From: Actinomycetota bacterium
Lineage (GTDB): Bacteria; Actinomycetota; Acidimicrobiia; Acidimicrobiales; JAFATL01
Direction: 5' to 3'
DNA length: 8,902 nt
Assembly: GCA_019243975.1 (NCBI GenBank)
Contig: JAFATL010000123.1
Location: 1-8,902 of the forward strand
The position numbers were made by a program, and so were the translations under genes. The notes beneath the pieces were generated by a model. That model searched no databases and had not been told where the DNA came from. It worked only from the letters and a program-made list of their open reading frames with translations. Below, piece by piece: positions 1-5,543 of the stretch (positions are counted from its first letter, which is position 1; each line of letters begins with the position of its first letter).

Positions 1-147
1 CGCCTCGGCCGCGGCCGCGTCGCCATGGAGAACGGCATCGCCGGCGACGCTCGCATGGTGCTGGAGGGTGAGGTCGAGCCGTTGCTGCGCATCGCCACCG
101 GTTCGGTCCTGAGTGAGCTGGGCAACATCCGCATCCGTCCGCACTGA
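1..147 (+). CDS. C-terminal end of an unrecognised protein (5' end outside window)
   Basis: The frame is open from base 1 to a TGA at 145-147 and gives the last 48 residues of a protein that begins upstream of the window. The visible part includes GDARMVLEGEVEPLLRIATG and ends in LGNIRIRPH. There is an in-frame ATG at 25, but nothing marks it as the real start, and the reading frame continues leftward. The stop lies 13 bp before the GTG of the following oxidase gene on the same strand, so the two are probably co-transcribed. I do not recognise the family. The alternation of short hydrophobic and charged stretches near a C-terminus is loosely reminiscent of SCP2-like lipid-binding domains, but this is a guess and not a call. 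Confidence 0.6.
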   Translation, partial: RLGRGRVAMENGIAGDARMVLEGEVEPLLRIATGSVLSELGNIRIRPH

Positions 148-160
148 GTGAGTTGACGCG

Positions 161-1558
161 GTGAACGAAGCCATCGGCGCGCTCAAGGAGATCTTCGGTG
201 ACGCGCGCGTCGACACCAACGTCGACCGCTACCTCAACGACATCACCGAAGCGCCCCGCGGCCAGGCCGACATCGTCGTGCAGCCCCGAACCGCCGACGA
301 GGTGGTGGCGGCCATGGGCCTGGCCCACGCCCACGGTCTGCCCGTCACGCCCGTCGTCGCCGGCTACAACGTGGCCGGGCTCGCCATCCCCCGCAACGGC
401 GGCATCGTGCTCGACCTCACGCTCATGGACCGCATCATCGAGGTCAACCACGACGCGATGTACGTCGTGGTCGAGCCGGGCGTGACCTTCGGCCAGCTCA
501 AGGCGCACCTCGACGCCGAGGCGCCCGAGCTCGTGTACAGCTATCCGTTCGCGCCGCCGTTCACGTCGGTGCTCGCCAACGCCCTGCTCGACGGCCTCAA
601 CAACCTGTCGTTGCGCCACGGCGCCATGGGGCAGTGGATCAACGGCGTCGAGGCGGTGCTGCCCGACGGCACGGTCGTGCGCACGGGCGCGGGCGCCGTC
701 GTCGACTCGTGGTTCGGGCGGGCGCCCCTGCCCGACCTCACGGGCCTGTTCGTCTCCACGCAGGGCACGACCGGCGTCGTCACCAGCGCGGCGCTGCAAC
801 TTCAGCCCAAGCCTCCGCACCGGGCTCGGTGGTTCGCGTTCGCGTACGACCTGGCCCACGCCCACGCGGCGATGACCGCGTTGGCCCGCACGGGTTCGTT
901 CGACGACGTCGGACTCATGACGTGGCCGGCCGCCAAGATGCTGTTCGGCGCGACGCGCGACCTGGCGCGGGCCGAGGACGAACCGCTCGCGTTCCTGTTC
1001 ATCGACGTGACCGGTGCGTCGGAGATGGAGCTCGACGCCCGCACCGCCATGGCCCGCCGCATGCTGGGCGAAGCCGGCGTGGAGAGCATCTTCGCGGTGG
1101 AAGACCTCGTGCGGCTGGTGCCGCGCTACGCCAAGTTGGCGGAGCTGCCGACGACCCTCGACTTCCTGCTCGACTATCCGGGCGGCGGGCTCACGTGGGT
1201 GGGTGCCTACGGGCCCGGCGGCCGGTGGCTGGAGGGCGCCGAGAAAGGCCTGCAGCTGTTGGAGGAGCACGGCTTCCCGCCGTTCCTCGTGGCCCGGCCC
1301 ATGGCAGGCGGGCACTTCTACGTGCTGCGGTTCGTCGTGTGCTTCGACAAGGCCGACCCGGTGGAGGTCGACCGCGTGCGCGCCGTGATGGGCCAGACTG
1401 CCGACTTGGTGCTCGACCACGGCTACGTCCCGTACAAGGCGTCCGCCGACGCCGCCCGCCGCATCCTCGCCCGCGCCCACCCCGGCTTCACCGAGCTGTG
1501 GACGCGCGTGCGCGGCCTGCTCGATCCCGACCACCGCATGAACCCGGGGCGCTGGTGA
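161..1558 (+). CDS. FAD-linked oxidase, VAO/PCMH-fold (FAD_binding_4)
   Basis: A 465-residue flavoprotein, probably cytosolic: no signal peptide or membrane segment is visible. The N-terminal half (about residues 37-215) has the PCMH-type FAD domain, with QPRTADEVVAAM (41-52), a PVVAGYNVAGLAIP stretch where the family has its glycine-rich FAD-diphosphate loop, VVVEPGVTFGQL (102-113), and a distal GTTGVVTSAALQLQPKP segment. The C-terminal half carries the substrate cap and ends in LLDPDHRMNPGRW, the usual closing motif of VAO/PCMH and GlcD-type oxidases. There is no N-terminal RSGGH-type histidine, so a covalent N-terminal flavin link is unlikely; H385 and Y387 in GGHFYVLRF are candidates for a C-terminal link as in VAO or PCMH, but this is unproven. 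It is shorter than VAO (about 560) and PCMH (about 520). The start is fixed: TGA at 149-151 lies in frame and GTG 161 is the first start after it; no good Shine-Dalgarno site precedes it. The substrate (phenol, hydroxy acid or other alcohol) cannot be told from sequence. Confidence 0.88.
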   Translation: MNEAIGALKEIFGDARVDTNVDRYLNDITEAPRGQADIVVQPRTADEVVAAMGLAHAHGLPVTPVVAGYNVAGLAIPRNGGIVLDLTLMDRIIEVNHDAMYVVVEPGVTFGQLKAHLDAEAPELVYSYPFAPPFTSVLANALLDGLNNLSLRHGAMGQWINGVEAVLPDGTVVRTGAGAVVDSWFGRAPLPDLTGLFVSTQGTTGVVTSAALQLQPKPPHRARWFAFAYDLAHAHAAMTALARTGSFDDVGLMTWPAAKMLFGATRDLARAEDEPLAFLFIDVTGASEMELDARTAMARRMLGEAGVESIFAVEDLVRLVPRYAKLAELPTTLDFLLDYPGGGLTWVGAYGPGGRWLEGAEKGLQLLEEHGFPPFLVARPMAGGHFYVLRFVVCFDKADPVEVDRVRAVMGQTADLVLDHGYVPYKASADAARRILARAHPGFTELWTRVRGLLDPDHRMNPGRW

Positions 1559-1560
1559 CC

Positions 1561-1564
1561 GAGG
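1561..1564 (+). promoter_or_regulatory. Shine-Dalgarno site deciding the PLP-enzyme start
   Basis: GAGG at 1561-1564 sits five bases before ATG 1570. The competing start, GTG 1555, overlaps the oxidase stop as GTGA but has only a run of four G (1546-1549) in front of it, which is a poor match. I therefore favour ATG 1570. Translational coupling from GTG 1555 remains possible and would add five residues (VTEVA). Confidence 0.45.
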
Positions 1565-1569
1565 TCGCC

Positions 1570-2520
1570 ATGGCCGGGGGGCGGGCCTTGTTCGAGCGGC
1601 TGCACCGTATGCAGGACCTGGTGCCGTTCACGCCGCTCGCCGACGGCCTGCCTACGCCCCTCGACCAGGTCGACGACCGGCTGTGGGTCAAGCGCGACGA
1701 CCTCACGTCGTCGGTGTACGGCGGCAACAAGGTGCGCAAGCTCGAGTTCCTGCTGCCCATCGCGGCGCGGCGCGGCGCCCTGCTCGTCACCGCCGGCGGC
1801 ATCGGCTCCCACCACGTGGTGGCCACCGCCGTCTACGCCCGCCAGCTCGACCTCGAGGTGGAGGCGGTTCTCTACCCGCAGCCGATCACCGACGACGTGC
1901 GGCGCACGCAGGCCCACCTACGCGAGCAGGGCGTGCGCATCCGCCTCACGCCCCACCGCTACCTCATGCCGCTCGTGCTGGCCCAACGCATGGCCGCGCT
2001 CGCCCCGTTCCGGCCGTACTTGCTGTGGCCGGGCGCGTCGACGCCGTTGGGCACGCTCGGCTACGTGTCGGCCGCCCTGGAGCTGGTCGACGGGTGGGAT
2101 CAGCCGGCGCCGCCCGACACCGTCGTGGCCGCCCTCGGCTCCGGCGGCACCGTCGTCGGCCTCGCCATCGGCCTGGCGATGGCGGGCTGGACCGACACCC
2201 GCGTGGTGGGTGTGCGGGTGGCCGATCGTTCCGTTACCAACCCCGCCGTGCTCGGCTCGATGCAGGCCGGCACCCTCGCCTTGTTGGCCCTCGGGGGCTA
2301 CGTGTCGTGCAGCGCGGCACGCCCGGTCGAGATCGACGGGCGCTGGTTCGGCCCCGGCTATGGCCACCCCACCCCGGCAGGCGATGCGGCGGGGGAGCGG
2401 GCGGCGTCGTACGGCTTGGAAGTCGAGCCGACCTACACCGCCAAGGCGTTCGCCGCCGCCCTGGCCCGCGCCGACGCGGGCGAGCGCGTCGTGTTCGTGC
2501 AGACCTACGCGGGCGGCTGA
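1570..2520 (+). CDS. PLP-dependent enzyme, ACC deaminase / D-cysteine desulfhydrase family
   Basis: A fold type II PLP enzyme of 316 residues (321 if GTG 1555 is used). The family signature is clear: PTP near 28-30, LWVKRDDLTSSVYGGNKVRKLEF with the predicted Schiff-base lysine K54 in GGNK, the GGIGSHHVV loop (76-84), and the phosphate-binding loop ALGSGGTVVGL (188-198). Near the C-terminus PTYTAKAF matches the family's PxYxGKA segment. Characterised members act on ACC or D-cysteine, releasing ammonia (plus H2S with D-cysteine). Here the motif following GGI is GSHH in place of the QSNQ/QSNH of those enzymes, and the protein stops at VFVQTYAGG, without the usual HTGG-xPALF tail. The substrate is therefore likely to differ. 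It follows the FAD oxidase by 11 bp or a 4-bp overlap, so an operon is very likely. Its 3' end overlaps the MgtC-like gene on the other strand by 16 bp. Confidence 0.85.
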   Translation: MAGGRALFERLHRMQDLVPFTPLADGLPTPLDQVDDRLWVKRDDLTSSVYGGNKVRKLEFLLPIAARRGALLVTAGGIGSHHVVATAVYARQLDLEVEAVLYPQPITDDVRRTQAHLREQGVRIRLTPHRYLMPLVLAQRMAALAPFRPYLLWPGASTPLGTLGYVSAALELVDGWDQPAPPDTVVAALGSGGTVVGLAIGLAMAGWTDTRVVGVRVADRSVTNPAVLGSMQAGTLALLALGGYVSCSAARPVEIDGRWFGPGYGHPTPAGDAAGERAASYGLEVEPTYTAKAFAAALARADAGERVVFVQTYAGG

Positions 2521-2984
2521 GCCTCCGGAGCGTCGGGGTAGTCGTCGGTCTCGTCGGACTTCATGCGGTCGGCGTAACGACGGCTGTCGAGCAGCCGCAG
2601 CACGGGGATGTTGCGCAGCTCCAGGATCAGCAGCACGAACGCGGTGGTGAGCAGCGCCAGCACGAGGTGGCCCGCCCCGGCCACGATGCCGATGGCGGCC
2701 GCCGCGAACACGGTCGCCGCCGACGTCACACCCCGCAGCGTGCCGCCCAGCGATCGGAACACGAGGGCAGCCCCGACGAAGCCGATGCCCGTGACGACAC
2801 CGCCCACCGCCTGGGGCGACGAGTGGATCGTCACCGCCGTCACTGCGGCTGACGCGGTGCCGACCAGTGAGTACGTGCGGTCGCCTGCCGGCGCGCCCCG
2901 GACCTCGCGCTCCCAGCCGAGGACGAACGACAGCATGGCGCCAACGGCGATGCGGTAGAAGAGCAGGACGTCGCCGTGGCTCAC
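2505..2984 (-). CDS. MgtC/SapB family membrane protein, short form
   Basis: A 159-residue integral membrane protein with about five hydrophobic segments (roughly 6-23, 39-52, 60-77, 88-103, 106-121). MgtC/SapB signatures are visible: the GWEREVRG motif (23-30), DRTYSLVG (35-42), GIGFVGAALVF (66-76) and GVTSAATVFAAAAIG (85-99). The last 30 residues are hydrophilic and acidic, probably a cytoplasmic tail. Salmonella MgtC is about 230 residues with a C-terminal ACT-like domain, which is missing here. Family members have been linked to growth at low magnesium, membrane potential and F-ATPase control; the role here is unknown. The start is GTG 2984; an in-frame TAA (minus strand, 2994-2996) lies just upstream, so the start cannot be earlier, and a later start would lose the first membrane segment. 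No Shine-Dalgarno site is visible. It lies 25 bp after the ilvC stop on the same strand and is probably transcribed with it. Confidence 0.85.
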   Translation of the reverse strand: MSHGDVLLFYRIAVGAMLSFVLGWEREVRGAPAGDRTYSLVGTASAAVTAVTIHSSPQAVGGVVTGIGFVGAALVFRSLGGTLRGVTSAATVFAAAAIGIVAGAGHLVLALLTTAFVLLILELRNIPVLRLLDSRRYADRMKSDETDDYPDAPEAQPPA

Positions 2985-3009
2985 ACGGCGACGTTACGGC
3001 ACGGCGCGG

Positions 3010-4485
3010 TTACGAGACCGAGATGTCGACCGGCGGCCGGTACTGGCCGACCTCGGCCAGCACGTCGTGCACGGGGTGCTGGCGGAACTTCTCCAGCAAC
3101 TCCTCGTCGCGGCCGCCGGTGCCGTCGAGCAGGGGCAGCACGATCTGGGTGATCGTCGACTCGAAGCGCGGCCCCCACTTGCGCGTGCCGAGTCGCGCCG
3201 TGGTCGAGCAGTTGTCGACCATGTAGGCCACGCCGCGCGAGTGCATGTAGGGGATGAGCGAGTCGACGGCTTCGATCACCGACTCGTTGACGATCTCCGA
3301 CCAGGGGTGGCCCCGCTCTTCGAGCAGGTCGACCTGCGCCATCATCGTGGCGCAGAACACGCCCGCGGTCAGCGGGTCGATCTCCACCTCACGCTCGGCC
3401 CGGCCGGCTCGCACCTTCTCGCCGACCTGCCACATGCGGCTGCCGTCGACCTCGGTCATCGGGAACTTCTTGAGGCGCTCGGTCGACAGCACGACGCTGC
3501 GCACCTCGTTGCCCGACGCCACCTCTTCGTAGATCTCGTTGCAGAGGTTGAGCGCCGACGGGTACGTCGCGCAGTACGAGTCCTCGAACGTGCGCTTGGC
3601 GTCGCCCTCGAACTCGTCGTACACCGACTTCATGCCGCCGGAGGAGATCTTCTTGGCCAGCGGCCCGCTCAGGCTCTCGCACGCCCGGATGAACGCCTTG
3701 TCGGGATCGTCACCCAGCTCGATGAACCGGCGATAGAGCGCCTCGATGATGCCGTGCACGGCGCCGAGGAGAATGGCCCGCTCACCGAAGATGTCGGACA
3801 CGCACTCCGACCGCAGCGTGGTGAAGAACGTGTAGGGCGACCCGATGCCGACGGCCCACCCGAGGGCGCGGTCGGTCGACTTCCCGTCGAGGTCGCGGTA
3901 CACCGCGAACGACGAGTTGATGCCGGCGCCGTCCACCTCACGACCTTGCTCGTACAGCCGTCGCACCGACGGACCCATGCCCTTGGGGCACACGGCGACG
4001 ACGTTGATGTTGTCGGGGAAGTCCTTGCCGACGGTCTCCAGGTACACGTGCAGGAAACCGTGCGACAGGCCGAGGGTGGTGCCCGGGCGCATCTTCTCGA
4101 AGATCTGCTCGTGCAGCGCCACCTGGGCGGCGTCCGCGATCAGCAGCATCACCAGGTCGCTCTCGGCCACCACCTTGAACATCTCGGCCAGCGTGCCGTT
4201 GGCCTCGGTGAACCCGGCTGCCTCGGCCTTGGCCCACGAGTCGGAGCCCTCGCGCAGGCCGACGACCACCTTGATGTCGGTGCCCTCGAGCGAGTCGCGG
4301 AGGTTCTGGGCCTGGGCCGGTCCCTGCGAGCCCCAGCCGATCACGCCGATCTGCTTGATGCCGTCGAGTGCCGTCGGCAGCTTGTCGAAGAGGTGCCGCC
4401 CACCGCGGACGACCCACTCCTCGTGGTTGTCGAGGTTGAGCTTCTCGACCTCGAAGATCTTGGACTCGAACGGTGCCTTAGCCAT
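3010..4485 (-). CDS. ilvC: Ketol-acid reductoisomerase, plant-like class II
   Basis: Converts 2-acetolactate or 2-aceto-2-hydroxybutyrate to the 2,3-dihydroxy acid using NADPH and Mg2+, the second common step of valine, leucine and isoleucine synthesis; cytosolic. At 491 residues it is the long class II form; class I enzymes have about 330-340. The Rossmann motif GWGSQGPAQAQN is at 50-61. R78, S81 and S83 in GLREGSDS fit the NADPH-phosphate pocket. The Mg2+ ligands are D231 and E235 in SDIFGER, with E401 and E405 in NESVIE, and S427 in DNCSTTARLG matches the catalytic serine. From memory these blocks, and the ending PPVDISVS, resemble spinach and other plant KARIs far more than E. coli IlvC. 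I chose ATG 4485 (MAKAPFESKIFEVEKL); a longer reading from GTG 4527 would begin inside the hairpin and adds a non-conserved leader. A TATAAC element lies six bases upstream. ilvB and ilvN are not in the window. Confidence 0.96.
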   Translation of the reverse strand: MAKAPFESKIFEVEKLNLDNHEEWVVRGGRHLFDKLPTALDGIKQIGVIGWGSQGPAQAQNLRDSLEGTDIKVVVGLREGSDSWAKAEAAGFTEANGTLAEMFKVVAESDLVMLLIADAAQVALHEQIFEKMRPGTTLGLSHGFLHVYLETVGKDFPDNINVVAVCPKGMGPSVRRLYEQGREVDGAGINSSFAVYRDLDGKSTDRALGWAVGIGSPYTFFTTLRSECVSDIFGERAILLGAVHGIIEALYRRFIELGDDPDKAFIRACESLSGPLAKKISSGGMKSVYDEFEGDAKRTFEDSYCATYPSALNLCNEIYEEVASGNEVRSVVLSTERLKKFPMTEVDGSRMWQVGEKVRAGRAEREVEIDPLTAGVFCATMMAQVDLLEERGHPWSEIVNESVIEAVDSLIPYMHSRGVAYMVDNCSTTARLGTRKWGPRFESTITQIVLPLLDGTGGRDEELLEKFRQHPVHDVLAEVGQYRPPVDISVS

Positions 4486-4491
4486 CAGACA

Positions 4492-4497
4492 GTTATA
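4492..4497 (-). promoter_or_regulatory. ilvC: Putative -10 element for a leaderless ilvC transcript
   Basis: On the minus strand the sequence reads TATAAC-TGTCTG-ATG. TATAAC matches the sigma70-type -10 consensus at five of six bases, and the six-base gap would place the transcription start on the A of the ilvC start codon. There is no Shine-Dalgarno site at a usable distance, which fits leaderless translation, common in actinobacteria. No good -35 hexamer is visible 16-18 bases further up (the bases there read around AACGCG). Confidence 0.45.
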
Positions 4498-4516
4498 CCT
4501 GCGCTCCCGATATACG

Positions 4517-4568
4517 CGTTCTGGCACCCCGATCGGGACCTAGAGGACCCGATCGGGGTGCCAGAACG
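4517..4568 (-). terminator. Long inverted repeat between SDR gene and ilvC, likely terminator
   Basis: Bases 4517-4537 are perfectly complementary to 4548-4568: a 21-bp stem, 15 of the pairs G-C. After one A-A mismatch the stem can continue for two more C-G pairs around a TAGA loop. It begins nine bases after the SDR stop codon (minus strand) and ends 31 bases before the ilvC ATG, so terminating the synthetase-SDR transcript is the simplest role. No T-run follows on either strand, so it would be a U-less terminator of the kind often seen in high-GC actinobacteria. An mRNA 3'-end stabiliser or an operator for ilvC are alternatives. Confidence 0.6.
4528..4557. repeat. Two CCCGATCGGG palindromes in direct repeat, 20 bp apart
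   Basis: The 10-bp perfect palindrome CCCGATCGGG occurs at 4528-4537 and again at 4548-4557, one in each arm of the inverted repeat. The start-to-start distance is 20 bp, close to two helical turns, so both copies would face the same side of the DNA. The sites lie 31-61 bases upstream of the proposed ilvC start, a position where a DNA-binding regulator could act. The palindromes may instead be a by-product of the hairpin sequence. Confidence 0.5.
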
Positions 4569-4577
4569 GAGAAATGC

Positions 4578-5471
4578 CTACTTGAAGTGCTTGAGGAGGC
4601 CCTGCAGCTCGTCGGCGGTGCCGGCCGGGATGATGTAGCCCTCCGGGTCGCGGATCTCTTCGAAGTGATCGCGCACGTCCTCGAGGGTGAGCTTCGGGTT
4701 GAAGTAGCCCTCGGTGAGGCCGATGAAGAAACGCGAGATGCGGCCACCGGCGCAGCTGTAGATCTCGCCGCTGACCTGGCAGTCCTCGTGGCACAGCCAG
4801 GCGACGACCGGCGACACCAGCTCGGGAGCGAGGCGGTCGGCCATGGCGCCGAGCAGCTCCTCGGTCATGCGGGTCTTGGCGATCGGCGCGATGACGTTGG
4901 CCTTGATGTTGTACTTGGCGCCCTCGGCCGCCCACACCCGGGCCAGGCCGACGAGGCCCATCTTGGCGGCGCCGTAGTTGGTCTGGCCGAAGTTGCCGAG
5001 GATGCCGGCCGACGACGCGGTGTTGACGATGCGGCCGTAGCCGTGCTCGCGCATGCTGATCCACGCGGGCCGGGTCACGTTGAACGCGCCCTTGAGGTGC
5101 ACGTCGATGACGGGGTCGAGCAGCTCCGGCGTCATGTTGTGGAACGTCTTGTCCCGCAGGATGCCGGCGTTGTTGATGACGATGTCGACCTTGCCGAACG
5201 CGTCGAGGGCGGTCTTGACGATCGCCTCGCCGCCTTCGGGCGTGGCCACGCTGTTGGTGTCGGCGACGGCCACGCCGCCGAGGTCCTCGATCTCCTTGGC
5301 GGTGGTGTGGGCCGGGCCCTCGCTGCCACCTTCGCCGGAGACGGAGCCGCCGAGGTCGTTGATGACGACCTGCGCGCCCCGGGAGGCCAGCAGCAGGGCG
5401 TGCTCGCGCCCGAGCCCGCCGCCTGCGCCGGTGATGATTGCAACCCTGTTGTCGAATCCGAGATCTGCCAT
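4578..5471 (-). CDS. SDR-family 3-hydroxyacyl-CoA dehydrogenase-like protein (MFE-2/17-beta-HSD4 type)
   Basis: A 297-residue NAD(P)-dependent short-chain dehydrogenase. The cofactor motif TGAGGGLG is at 14-21, with D39 at the end of the second strand (VVINDLGG), which favours NAD+. NNAG is at 100-103, and the catalytic S153, Y166 and K170 (YGAAK) are all present. The insertion after NDLGG, including GEGGSEGPAHTTAKEIEDLGG, is characteristic of the dehydrogenase part of peroxisomal MFE-2 and of mycobacterial ChsB1/Hsd4A (Rv3502c). The extra C-terminal 55 or so residues (RISRFFIGLTEGYFNP onward) also fit that group and not the 250-residue FabG type. The likely reaction is oxidation of a 3-hydroxyacyl-CoA to 3-ketoacyl-CoA. 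The start ATG 5471 gives the usual short lead into the first strand; no Shine-Dalgarno site precedes it. It follows the acyl-CoA synthetase by 72 bp on the same strand, supporting a shared catabolic role, and a large hairpin follows its stop. Confidence 0.88.
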   Translation of the reverse strand: MADLGFDNRVAIITGAGGGLGREHALLLASRGAQVVINDLGGSVSGEGGSEGPAHTTAKEIEDLGGVAVADTNSVATPEGGEAIVKTALDAFGKVDIVINNAGILRDKTFHNMTPELLDPVIDVHLKGAFNVTRPAWISMREHGYGRIVNTASSAGILGNFGQTNYGAAKMGLVGLARVWAAEGAKYNIKANVIAPIAKTRMTEELLGAMADRLAPELVSPVVAWLCHEDCQVSGEIYSCAGGRISRFFIGLTEGYFNPKLTLEDVRDHFEEIRDPEGYIIPAGTADELQGLLKHFK

Positions 5472-5543
5472 AGGCGGCGAAAGCTACCCGACGCGGGTGT
5501 CAGATTTCCTATCCGGGGTGTAAGCGCCCGTTAACCGGCCTGC

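Noticed and set aside
634..1554. Long open frame upstream of and in phase with the PLP enzyme, which could be read as an N-terminal extension
   Set aside because: It lies wholly under the oxidase gene in another frame, is arginine/glycine/proline-rich low-complexity sequence, and shows no domain; the PLP family begins near LFERL after ATG 1570.
4486..4527. Extension of ilvC to an upstream GTG at 4527 (14 extra residues)
   Set aside because: The start would fall inside the inverted repeat with no ribosome site, and the added residues do not resemble KARI; ATG 4485 has a well-placed TATAAC.
3067..4638. A 523-residue plus-strand open frame opposite ilvC
   Set aside because: Antisense shadow of a fully conserved KARI; no domain, and it runs through the hairpin and into the SDR gene.
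4587..5534. A 315-residue plus-strand open frame opposite the SDR gene
   Set aside because: Antisense shadow; the SDR frame carries TGxxxGxG, NNAG and YxxxK, and this one has no motif.
5526..5539. Imperfect palindrome GCCCGTTAACCGGC between the synthetase stop and the SDR start
   Set aside because: Only 14 bp with a central mismatched pair and no U-tract; too short to call a terminator or operator, and no convincing -10/-35 pair was found in the same 72-bp gap.
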